This document shows positions 6,609 through 12,581 of a stretch of DNA of 12,581 nt, piece by piece. The notes beneath the pieces were generated by a model. That model did no database searches. It was not told the origin of the DNA and was given only the letters and a program-made list of their open reading frames with translations. The stretch is from the NCBI GenBank assembly GCA_964576265.1, contig CAZNVB010000082.1, positions 1-12,581 on the forward strand, in the 5' to 3' direction. Made by a program: the position numbers and the translations under genes. Every line of letters begins with the position of its first letter. Positions within the stretch are counted from its first letter, which is position 1. This stretch comes from CAZNVB01 sp964576265 (GTDB taxonomy: Bacteria; Acidobacteriota; Aminicenantia; Aminicenantales; UBA8522).

Positions 6609-8731
6609 ATTTCCGATCCAAAACGGTTTCCTTTTTAATTTTTTGTTTGGTCTTTTTTTCTTTTTTCGGCAAGCCGGCCGTTGCCGGGGTTAACGTCTCC
6701 AACTCGCCGAATTGGAATTCGACAAGCGGCCGGATCGCGGTGGATTCGCTGGGCAATATCCACGTCGCCTGGGCCGAATATTATTCCAGTACGACCGGGG
6801 ATGCCTTCTATTCGAAATACGATGTCATCACCAAACAATGGAGCACGCCGCTCAACGTCAGCGGCAATTCCCAAGTCAACAGTGGCGACGAAGAGCTGCG
6901 CGCCGTCGGCATTGCCTGCGATCCCTCGGGCAATGTCTATCTGACTTACGTCGATCTTGCCGCCAAAAAAGTCTGGCTGAGGATCAATCAAGGCGGAACC
7001 TGGGGAACTCCGATTGAGATTGTCGCCGCAAACGAACCATGCGACAACCCGAGAGTCGCCGTTGACGGCAGCGGAAATATCTTTCTCACCTGGTGGGATC
7101 GATCTCTTTTCCGGATCTTTTCCCGGGCGCGCATCGGAGGCGTCTGGGAAAGTGTCAAGGAGATCGGTCCGTCTTCGGCCAAGTATCCCGATATCGCCGT
7201 CGGGAACAACCGCGTCGTTTGCGTCTGGGTGAAAAGGAATCCATACGAATATAATGTCTTTTATGCCCAGCGGGGCAAATCTTTTAATGCGCCCTGGACA
7301 AACGGAGCCGCGGTGGCGGCCAGCGCCGAAGGACAGCAGTCGCCGGCCGTCGAGCTCGACGACAGCGATGTCGTCCATATCGTCTGGACGCCCCGCTTCG
7401 CCGATGGACAAAGGACGGTCACCTATGCCTATTCGACGGGAAGCGGGTTCAGCACGCCCGTCAATATCGCGAAAAAAACCCTTCTTCATTACCCAGGGAT
7501 GGATGAACGGGGAGGGAATATCTATGTCATCTGGCAAGTCGGAGGTGTGCCTTGGGGCTCTTCGATGAATTACAATCACCGGATTTCCGGGACCTGGAAT
7601 GGCGAGGGAGAAGTTCCGAATTCCGACGGGGGGACCCTTTGCGATGTCGCCGTCAGCCCCGGCCAGGACAAGGTTTATTATGTCTTTGACTCCTACGGTG
7701 AGATCATCGTCGAAACCCAGATCCTCTTTGCCGCCGGGCCGCCTCCCGACTATGAAAGCTACGCCATCGGTGATTTTGACGGCGACGGAAAGCTGGAGGG
7801 AGTTGTCGATTTCGGGGCTGCCGGAGTGATGCTGTGGGAAGACGACACCTGGACCCGTTTGACTCCCGACAATCCGGACAGCCTGCTGGCCACCGATGTC
7901 GATCATAATCATATCGACGAGCTGATCGGCGACTTCGGCGGGCTGGGGCTGTGGGCTTGGGTCTTCGGCGTTTGGCATCGAATCAGTCCCGCCAACGCGG
8001 ATTGCCTGATCTCGGGAAATATCAACGGCAACGGGGGAAGCCAGCTGGTTTGCGATTTCGGTTCGGTCGGGCTGTGGCTCTGGGACGGATTCACCTGGAC
8101 GATGCTGACCGGGACCAATCCGGAATCGATGATCTGCGCCGATATCGACGGTAGCGGAGATGAGGAGATCATCGTTGATTTCGGCACGCTCGGCGTCTGG
8201 GCGTGGGGCGACGGCGCCTGGAGTCAGCTGAGTGGTGCGAACGTCGAGCACCTGAACGCGGGGAATCTGGATGGCGATGGAGATCAGGAAGTCATCGGAG
8301 ACTTTGGTTCGCTTGGCCTCTGGGCTTGGAACGGGGGAACGTGGCATCTGATCAGCGGCGCGAATCCGGAAGCGGTGCTTGCCGTGGATAGCGATGGAAA
8401 CGGGACGGACGAGATCGTCGGAGATTTCGGCTCGATCGGCATGTGGATCTGGTCGACAAACGCCTGGAATCTGCTGAGCTATTGCAATGCCGAGATGATG
8501 AGGCCGGCGAATACGGATGGAGACAACGATCAGGAGGTCGTGGCGGATTTCGGGAGTCTCGGGCTCTGGCTCCTGGACGGTCTGAACTGGAGCGAGATGT
8601 ATCGAGCCGATGCGCAAGATTTTGCCGCCCTGGATGTGGATGAAGACGGAGATGACGAAATCCTGGTGGATTTTGGAAGCGGCGGACTCTGGCTGTGGGA
8701 CGACGGAGTCTGGACTCCCATCATCTGGTAG
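6605..8731 (+). CDS. Secreted beta-propeller protein with eight 41-residue Asp-rich repeats
   Basis: This 708-residue protein starts at an ATG with AAGGAGG six bases upstream. Residues 1-27 are a signal peptide ending AVA. Residues about 28-375 look like a six-bladed sialidase/BNR-type propeller, with recurring patterns such as IAVDSLGNIHVAWAE, VAVDGSGNIFLTWWD and VELDDSDVVHIVWTP. I see no evidence for sialidase catalytic residues. Residues 387-708 are eight tandem repeats of the form (D/N)xDGDGxxEVxxDFGSxGLWxWxxGxWxxLSxANxE, related to FG-GAP/VCBS-type calcium-binding repeats and likely forming a second propeller. The protein ends just after the last repeat motif (TPIIW), with no sorting domain or anchor visible. 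It is likely exported and used for adhesion or binding; the ligand is unknown. A structured leader and a small leader frame precede it. Confidence 0.9.
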   Translation: MNFRSKTVSFLIFCLVFFSFFGKPAVAGVNVSNSPNWNSTSGRIAVDSLGNIHVAWAEYYSSTTGDAFYSKYDVITKQWSTPLNVSGNSQVNSGDEELRAVGIACDPSGNVYLTYVDLAAKKVWLRINQGGTWGTPIEIVAANEPCDNPRVAVDGSGNIFLTWWDRSLFRIFSRARIGGVWESVKEIGPSSAKYPDIAVGNNRVVCVWVKRNPYEYNVFYAQRGKSFNAPWTNGAAVAASAEGQQSPAVELDDSDVVHIVWTPRFADGQRTVTYAYSTGSGFSTPVNIAKKTLLHYPGMDERGGNIYVIWQVGGVPWGSSMNYNHRISGTWNGEGEVPNSDGGTLCDVAVSPGQDKVYYVFDSYGEIIVETQILFAAGPPPDYESYAIGDFDGDGKLEGVVDFGAAGVMLWEDDTWTRLTPDNPDSLLATDVDHNHIDELIGDFGGLGLWAWVFGVWHRISPANADCLISGNINGNGGSQLVCDFGSVGLWLWDGFTWTMLTGTNPESMICADIDGSGDEEIIVDFGTLGVWAWGDGAWSQLSGANVEHLNAGNLDGDGDQEVIGDFGSLGLWAWNGGTWHLISGANPEAVLAVDSDGNGTDEIVGDFGSIGMWIWSTNAWNLLSYCNAEMMRPANTDGDNDQEVVADFGSLGLWLLDGLNWSEMYRADAQDFAALDVDEDGDDEILVDFGSGGLWLWDDGVWTPIIW
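7763..8728 (+). repeat. Eight tandem 123-bp (41-codon) repeats
   Basis: The unit recurs at residues 387, 428, 469, 510, 551, 592, 633 and 674; the eighth is shortened to 35 residues. The most constant core is DFGxxGLWxW, preceded by an Asp/Asn/Gly loop such as DGDGDQE or DGSGDEE. That loop matches the DxDxDG calcium-binding type, but repeat 3 has mainly Asn (NINGNG) and may not bind metal. Nucleotide identity between units is clearly lower than amino-acid identity, so the array is not a recent expansion. Confidence 0.88.
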
Positions 8732-8763
8732 CGAAGCGAAAATCCGGCGTCGGACGATCCTGC

Positions 8764-8810
8764 GGGCGGCGAGAAGGACTCGAATCTCAGAACGTCCGCC
8801 CTTCATTTTT
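8764..8810 (+). terminator. Weak possible terminator of the repeat-propeller gene
   Basis: GGGCGG (8764-8769) can pair with CCGCCC (8796-8801), followed by TTCATTTTT. The loop of 26 bases is long, so this is only a weak intrinsic-terminator candidate. Its position between the gene end and the next promoter is fitting. Confidence 0.25.
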
Positions 8811-8814
8811 AAAT

Positions 8815-8843
8815 TTGACAACCTATCAAAGAGCTGATATCCT
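8815..8843 (+). promoter_or_regulatory. Sigma-70-type promoter of the ABM-like gene
   Basis: A perfect TTGACA (8815-8820) stands 17 bases before TATCCT (8838-8843). Initiation is predicted near 8850, giving a leader of about 70 bases to the ATG at 8921. Confidence 0.6.
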
Positions 8844-8920
8844 TTGGCCGGGCGGAAAGGGAGCCTTGGACTCAAGTGTCGAATAAACCGTCCAGGAAAA
8901 ACCGAGAGGAGGGGAAGGCC

Positions 8921-9214
8921 ATGTTCGTTCGAATGACCACACTCCATGTCAAGCCGGAAAGCGTGGATGAAGGCATCGCCATTTATAAAAAAAGTGTTGT
9001 CCCGGCGGCCAGGTCGCAAAAGGGATTTGTCGCCACCTATTTGCTGGTGGACCGTCCCACGGGAAAAGGAATGGCTGTCACCTTCTGGAAAAGCGAAGAG
9101 GATGCTCTGGCCAACGAACGCAGCCTCTATTACCAGGAGCAAATCATTAAATTCCTACATATTTTGGAGGCCCCGCCGATTCGTGAAGGCTACGAGGTTG
9201 CCGTTCAAGGCTGA
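8921..9214 (+). CDS. Antibiotic biosynthesis monooxygenase (ABM)-like small protein
   Basis: The product is 97 residues with the typical ferredoxin-like dimeric alpha/beta-barrel pattern. A first strand, MFVRMTTLHVKPES, is followed by a helix (VDEGIAIYKKSVVPAARSQKGF), strands ATYLLVDRP and GMAVTFWKS, and a helix (EEDALANERS). FWKSEEDA is close to the fW.s.ed..a signature of ABM/DUF-type barrels. Start choice: the ATG at 8921 follows AGGAGG (8907-8912) with 8-base spacing; a GTG at 8876 would add 15 residues with no family support. Members act as cofactor-free oxygenases, haem-degrading enzymes or sensors, and this one lacks enough visible detail to choose. It has its own promoter and stands alone. 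Confidence 0.83.
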   Translation: MFVRMTTLHVKPESVDEGIAIYKKSVVPAARSQKGFVATYLLVDRPTGKGMAVTFWKSEEDALANERSLYYQEQIIKFLHILEAPPIREGYEVAVQG

Positions 9215-9341
9215 GCGATTCTTCCTGTCGCTTTGGGCGGAAAATCGGCCTTTCAGCCAGGGGCTTTAATTCGCGCTCAAAAGACGCATTTGTTATACTT
9301 ATGGACGGGATCAATCGAGTTCCTGAAATCGAGGTGCCATC

Positions 9342-10115
9342 ATGGTCGAGCAAGTCACGGAAAGCCAGGTCGTTAAGATCGCGCTGCTTATCGACGGGGA
9401 CAACGCTCAGCCATCGCTGATCGGCGGTATCATCGCGGAAACCGCCAAGTATGGCTCGATCACCATCCGCCGGGTTTACGGGGATTGGACGGCGGCCAGC
9501 ATGTCAGGCTGGAAAAATGTCTTGAACAACTACGCGATTCAGCCGATTCAGCAATTCCGATACACCGTCGGAAAAAATTCCACGGACAGCGCGATGATCA
9601 TCGATGCCATGGACATCCTGCACAGCGGGCTCGTGGGCGGATTCTGCCTGGTTTCGAGCGACAGCGATTACACTCGTCTCGCCACTCGGATCAGGGAAAG
9701 CGGCGTCTTCGTGATGGGGATCGGCAAGAAATCCACCCCCAAGGCGTTTGTCAATGCCTGCAATCTCTTTATCCATACCGAAAACCTCGCTCCGAAGCCG
9801 CCGCAGCCGAGAAGAAAGACCGAGGGGAAGGCCCCGGGATTCAAAGAAGAGAAACACAGCCGGGAACTCGATCCTCTGCCGTTGCTCAAGGGCGCTTACG
9901 AAATGGCCTCCCAGGAGGATGGGTGGGCCAACCTTGGGACGCTGGGTTTTTACCTTCGCCAATTGGATCCCAGCTTTGACCCGAGAACGTACGGGTTCAA
10001 GCAATTGTCCCAGCTGATCAAGAGCTTTCCGTCTCTTTTTGAACTCAAGTTCCGGGAGGAAGGCGGCGCCACGAACGCCTACATGAGGAGCAAGGAAGAG
10101 ACGACAGGTCGTTGA
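9342..10115 (+). CDS. NYN-domain / LOTUS (OST-HTH) protein, predicted RNA nuclease
   Basis: Of 257 residues, 11-150 form a NYN (PIN-like) nuclease domain. It has LLIDGDN (D18, D20), KNSTDSAMIIDAMD (D82, D88, D91) and LVSSDSDY (D107, D109), the acidic cluster that binds metal in this family. A basic Pro-rich linker (151-175) leads to an OST-HTH/LOTUS domain at about 177-240, including LLKGAYEMA, GWANLGTLGFYLRQLDPSFD and YGFKQLSQLI. LOTUS domains bind RNA, including G-quadruplex RNA in some cases, so this is probably an RNA-processing or decay enzyme. The start ATG at 9342 has a modest GAGGTG upstream. A TATACT (9294-9299) is a possible -10, but no good -35 precedes it. The stop is six bases from the convergent stop of rpoD. 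Confidence 0.92.
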   Translation: MVEQVTESQVVKIALLIDGDNAQPSLIGGIIAETAKYGSITIRRVYGDWTAASMSGWKNVLNNYAIQPIQQFRYTVGKNSTDSAMIIDAMDILHSGLVGGFCLVSSDSDYTRLATRIRESGVFVMGIGKKSTPKAFVNACNLFIHTENLAPKPPQPRRKTEGKAPGFKEEKHSRELDPLPLLKGAYEMASQEDGWANLGTLGFYLRQLDPSFDPRTYGFKQLSQLIKSFPSLFELKFREEGGATNAYMRSKEETTGR

Positions 10116-10121
10116 GGCCTT

Positions 10122-11669
10122 TCAGGGAGAGGCGAGGAACGAGCGCAGTTTCCCGCCTTTGCTGAAGCTCTCCAGCTTGCGCAGAGCTTTGGCCTCGATC
10201 TGGCGGATGCGCTCACGCGTCACCTTGAACACTTCGCCGACCTCTTCCAGGGTGTGTTCTTTTCCGTCCATCAGGCCGAAGCGCAACTTTAGGACCTCGG
10301 CCTCTCTCTCCGTCAGACTGTCCAGGGCCTGTTCAATCTGCTCACGTAGGTTGCGGTGAATCACCGCGTCCTCGGGAGAAAGGCTGCTCTTATCCTCGAT
10401 GAATTCACCCAGCCGGCTATCTTCCTCGTTTCCCACGGGCGCGTCCAGGGAGACCGATTCCTGAGCCGCCTTGATGATTTCCCGGACCTTGATGACAGAG
10501 AGGCCCATTTTCTTGGAAATTTCCTCATGGGTCGGCTCGCGACCGCGGTCCTGGACAAAGGTCTGGATCATTTTTTTCAAGCGGTTGATCGTCTCGACCA
10601 TATGGACCGGGATCCGAATGGTCCGAGCTTGGTCGGCGATCGATCGGGTAATCGCCTGCTTGATCCACCAGGTCGCATAGGTGGAAAACTTGTAGCCTCG
10701 TCGGTAATCAAATTTTTCCACCGCCCGCATCAGGCCGATATTCCCTTCCTGAATCAGGTCGAGAAAGCCCAGGCCGCGATGGGTGTATTTTTTGGCGATC
10801 GAGACGACGAGCCTGAGGTTCGCTTCGACCAGCTCCTTCTTTGCTCTGTCGCTGAGCTGTTTGCCGAGGCTGATTTGGCGCAGGATCGCGCCCGCCTGCT
10901 CGCAGCTGACTCCGGTTTCCTGGCGCTCTTTCTTCAGGTTTCTTTTGACCTCGACGATCCGTCGCTCGAGGTCCGCGCGGCGGTCAGCCGCTTTGGTTCG
11001 GCACCGCGCTTGCTCCAACTCCTCCTTTGTCTCGGCCAATTCGCAAAAAGCCTGAAATCGCAGCCGGGTCGCCTCGATCATTTTTTCTTTCTGGGAGGGC
11101 CAGAGATGGAGGTCGCCGACCTGAGAGATGAGACGGACGATCAACCGTCCCCGCCGGAAGGCGTTTTTCTTCAGCGGCGGGATTTTCTCTAGCTCGGCAA
11201 CCGTTTCCCGAATTTTCTTCATCACCCGCAATAAAGCTCTTCTTTTTCGGGCGAGCTTTTCTTCATCGACTTCGTCACCGCAATCGAAGATCTCTTGAAG
11301 CGGCAGAGTCCCTTCTTTGATGACTTCCTCGAAGAAAAAGAGCTTGTCGGCGATCAGCCGGGTTCTGGAGAGCGCCTTGATGATCGTTTTTTCGCCCTTC
11401 TCGATCTGTTTGGCCAGGGCGATTTCGCCTTCTCGAGTGAGGAGAGAAATGCTGCCCATGTCCCTGAGGTAAAGCTTCACCGGGTCGGTGCCTGTGTCCC
11501 CTGTCTCCGCAAGCAGAAGGTCACCGGGTTGACCGGGGAGGCCGGGAAGGGATTTACCTGTTTCCTTCAAGGTTTTGGCAAGATTTTCGAAATGGTCCCA
11601 GAAATCGACATTCTGGCGCAGAAGTTCGTCGCTGAGGTCAAAAGAAGAAGTTTTTCTTTTTACCGTCAA
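10122..11669 (-). CDS. rpoD: Primary RNA polymerase sigma factor (sigma-70/RpoD)
   Basis: The 515-residue group 1 sigma factor directs core RNA polymerase to housekeeping promoters. Region 1.2 (62-92, DPVKLYLRDMG) is followed by a large non-conserved segment (about 93-272) and region 2 (273-355), with ANLRLVVSIAKKY, GLGFLDLIQEGNIGLMRAVEKF and the -10-reading YKFSTYATWWIKQAITRSI. Region 3 is about 356-435, and region 4 (436-515) carries the -35-reading helix-turn-helix LEEVGEVFKVTRERIRQIEAKALRKL. The start is a TTG at 11669: TAA lies five codons upstream, AAAAAGG precedes it, and no ATG exists before region 1.2. The acidic region 1.1 is very short or missing compared with E. coli RpoD (613 residues). 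The promoters in this window with TTGACA and TATAAT-like boxes fit this factor. Confidence 0.96.
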   Translation of the reverse strand: MTVKRKTSSFDLSDELLRQNVDFWDHFENLAKTLKETGKSLPGLPGQPGDLLLAETGDTGTDPVKLYLRDMGSISLLTREGEIALAKQIEKGEKTIIKALSRTRLIADKLFFFEEVIKEGTLPLQEIFDCGDEVDEEKLARKRRALLRVMKKIRETVAELEKIPPLKKNAFRRGRLIVRLISQVGDLHLWPSQKEKMIEATRLRFQAFCELAETKEELEQARCRTKAADRRADLERRIVEVKRNLKKERQETGVSCEQAGAILRQISLGKQLSDRAKKELVEANLRLVVSIAKKYTHRGLGFLDLIQEGNIGLMRAVEKFDYRRGYKFSTYATWWIKQAITRSIADQARTIRIPVHMVETINRLKKMIQTFVQDRGREPTHEEISKKMGLSVIKVREIIKAAQESVSLDAPVGNEEDSRLGEFIEDKSSLSPEDAVIHRNLREQIEQALDSLTEREAEVLKLRFGLMDGKEHTLEEVGEVFKVTRERIRQIEAKALRKLESFSKGGKLRSFLASP

Positions 11670-11741
11670 ACCTGAACCTTTTTAAATATTTTGGCAAAAT
11701 TTCCCTCAGAATGCAAATCGGCCGCCGATCGAAAGATCCGG

Positions 11742-11770
11742 TTGACTTTCGGCGGTGTTCTTTGAATAAT
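11742..11770 (+). promoter_or_regulatory. Sigma-70-type promoter of the STAS gene
   Basis: TTGACT (11742-11747) and AATAAT (11765-11770) are exactly 17 bases apart, each five of six to consensus. Initiation near 11777 would give a leader of about 60 bases. It lies in the 166-base divergent region shared with rpoD, for which only a weak minus-strand promoter (TTGCAT-N17-CAAAAT) is visible. Confidence 0.6.
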
Positions 11771-11835
11771 AATCAGAGAAGAAAGGCTTTGAATTTTTTG
11801 GCTTTGTCGGTCGATCTTCAGAGGGAAGAATCAGC

Positions 11836-12189
11836 ATGAACATCAAGAGGCGGGCAAAAGAGGATGTGGTGATCTTCGACATCGAAGGGGAAATCCGGCG
11901 CTCCGACATCAGCGATCTGACCCTCCATCAATTGGTCAAAGACCAGCTGGATTCAGGCCAGCGGAAGATTCTCCTCAACTTTGAGCATGTTGAGTTCATC
12001 GACAGCTTCGGGGTGGGGGAGATCCTGGCCAGCTATATTTCGACTCATAACCTGGGGGGAAAGCTGAAACTCGTCCGCATCTCAAAAAAGCTCTATCTGA
12101 TTTTTCAGATCACGAATCTGGTCAATGTCCTCGAGATCTTTGAAGACGAGGAATCCGCCCTGAAGAGTTTTTTTAGCGGTTCGCTTTAA
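11836..12189 (+). CDS. STAS-domain protein (anti-sigma factor antagonist-like)
   Basis: The 117 residues form a single STAS domain: VVIFDIEGEIRRSDISDL, ILLNFEHVEFIDSFGVGEIL, GGKLKLVRISKKLYLIFQITNL and FEIFEDEESAL-like segments in the usual order. SpoIIAA/RsbV-type proteins are phosphorylated on a Ser in a DSSGLG/DSTGLG motif and release a sigma factor by binding its anti-sigma kinase. Here the motif is DSFGVG: the Ser after the Asp is kept and a Phe follows. No anti-sigma kinase is adjacent in the window. The next gene, 27 bases downstream in the same direction, is an NTT-like transporter, so a partner-switch role tied to transport, rather than to the neighbouring rpoD, is possible. GAGGGAAG precedes the ATG. 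Confidence 0.9.
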   Translation: MNIKRRAKEDVVIFDIEGEIRRSDISDLTLHQLVKDQLDSGQRKILLNFEHVEFIDSFGVGEILASYISTHNLGGKLKLVRISKKLYLIFQITNLVNVLEIFEDEESALKSFFSGSL

Positions 12190-12216
12190 GGGACTGATTT
12201 AAGCCCGAGTCATTCC

Positions 12217-12581
12217 GTGGCCAGAAGCCGTGTCCAATCCATCATTGCCCGGGCCATCGCCATCAAACCTTCTGAGAGGGCGATGTCTTTTTTCCTGTTC
12301 GGCTATTTTTTTCTGATCACCGCGCCTTACTACATCATCAAACCCATCCGCCGGGCGAGCTATCTTGATCAGCAAGGGGATGAAAAACTCCCGTTGGCTT
12401 ACTTGCTGACGGCGGTCATCATGGGGGTCATTGTCAACCTCCATTCCCGGCTCCAGGTCAAGCTGGCCCGCGAGCGGCTGATCCTTTCGAGCCTCCTGTT
12501 CTTTTTTCTGAACATCATCGGCTTCTGGCTGCTTTTCCGCTTCCACTGGGCGTGGGTACCGACGGTTTTCTGGGTCTGGGC
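12217..12581 (+). CDS. NTT (ATP:ADP antiporter)-like transporter, N-terminal part (runs off window)
   Basis: Translation from GTG at 12217 stays open to the right edge (121 codons). The first hydrophobic helix reads FFLFGYFFLITAPYYIIKPIRRAS. Its YYIIKPIR matches YYQIKPVR of the transporter at 2769-4175, and a later VFWVW corresponds to its FFIWIG stretch. Two or three further helices follow. The frame is closed upstream by the STAS stop (12187-12189). GTG is the first plausible start, but no strong Shine-Dalgarno is seen, and an ATG at 12280 would cut into the N-terminal segment just before the first helix. It is likely co-transcribed with the STAS gene. The substrate is unknown, as for its paralog. 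Confidence 0.8.
   Translation, partial: MARSRVQSIIARAIAIKPSERAMSFFLFGYFFLITAPYYIIKPIRRASYLDQQGDEKLPLAYLLTAVIMGVIVNLHSRLQVKLARERLILSSLLFFFLNIIGFWLLFRFHWAWVPTVFWVW

Noticed and set aside
8876..8920. GTG at 8876 as start of the ABM-like gene
   Set aside because: The extra 15 residues are polar and not family-like, while the ATG at 8921 has an ideal AGGAGG at 8-base distance.
6635..9142. 835-residue open frame on the minus strand opposite the repeat-propeller gene
   Set aside because: It mirrors the repeats of the plus-strand gene, has no signal peptide or recognised domain, and the plus strand has clear start, export signal and family features. Long antisense frames arise easily from biased codon use in repeats.

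Overview
The window comes from a moderately GC-rich, probably Gram-negative-type bacterium. It carries a lipoprotein with a lipobox, several proteins with Sec signal peptides, Shine-Dalgarno-led genes and sigma-70-like promoters. A housekeeping sigma factor with an insertion-bearing middle, ATP:ADP-antiporter-like membrane proteins and many secreted proteins of unclear function would suit an under-studied phylum such as Acidobacteriota or Candidatus Aminicenantes. That placement is a guess from gene content; no rRNA or other phylogenetic marker was analysed. No mobile element, tRNA, rRNA or CRISPR array was seen. Left part (1-1706, minus strand): two tandem genes for secreted proteins that look like FAM20/four-jointed-type (PI3K/HipA-like fold) kinases. 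The second runs off the left edge and a good promoter lies at 1678-1706. Next, on the plus strand from its own promoter, is a SdiA-regulated/YjiK-like beta-propeller lipoprotein (1901-2791), which overlaps tail-to-tail with the following operon. Operon 6217-2769 (minus strand) is the most striking region. From a TTGACA-N16-TAGTAT promoter it encodes a PPP-type metallophosphatase with a signal-peptide-like N-terminus. That gene overlaps by four bases (ATGA) a third FAM20-like protein, whose catalytic loop is altered. An NTT/ATP:ADP-antiporter-like transporter follows after 17 bases. Kinase-like protein, phosphatase and possible nucleotide carrier together suggest an extracytoplasmic phosphorylation/dephosphorylation system with its own nucleotide supply. 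This is inference. Middle (6454-9214, plus strand): a promoter, a leader with four mutually pairing RNA segments and a 28-codon leader reading frame precede a 708-residue secreted protein. That protein is a beta-propeller followed by eight 41-residue Asp-rich repeats. A small antibiotic-biosynthesis-monooxygenase-like protein follows from its own promoter. Right part (9342-12581): a NYN-domain/LOTUS (OST-HTH) predicted RNA-binding nuclease lies tail-to-tail with the primary sigma factor gene (rpoD/sigA) with six bases between them. Divergent from rpoD is a STAS-domain protein followed by the start of a second NTT-like transporter that runs off the right edge.
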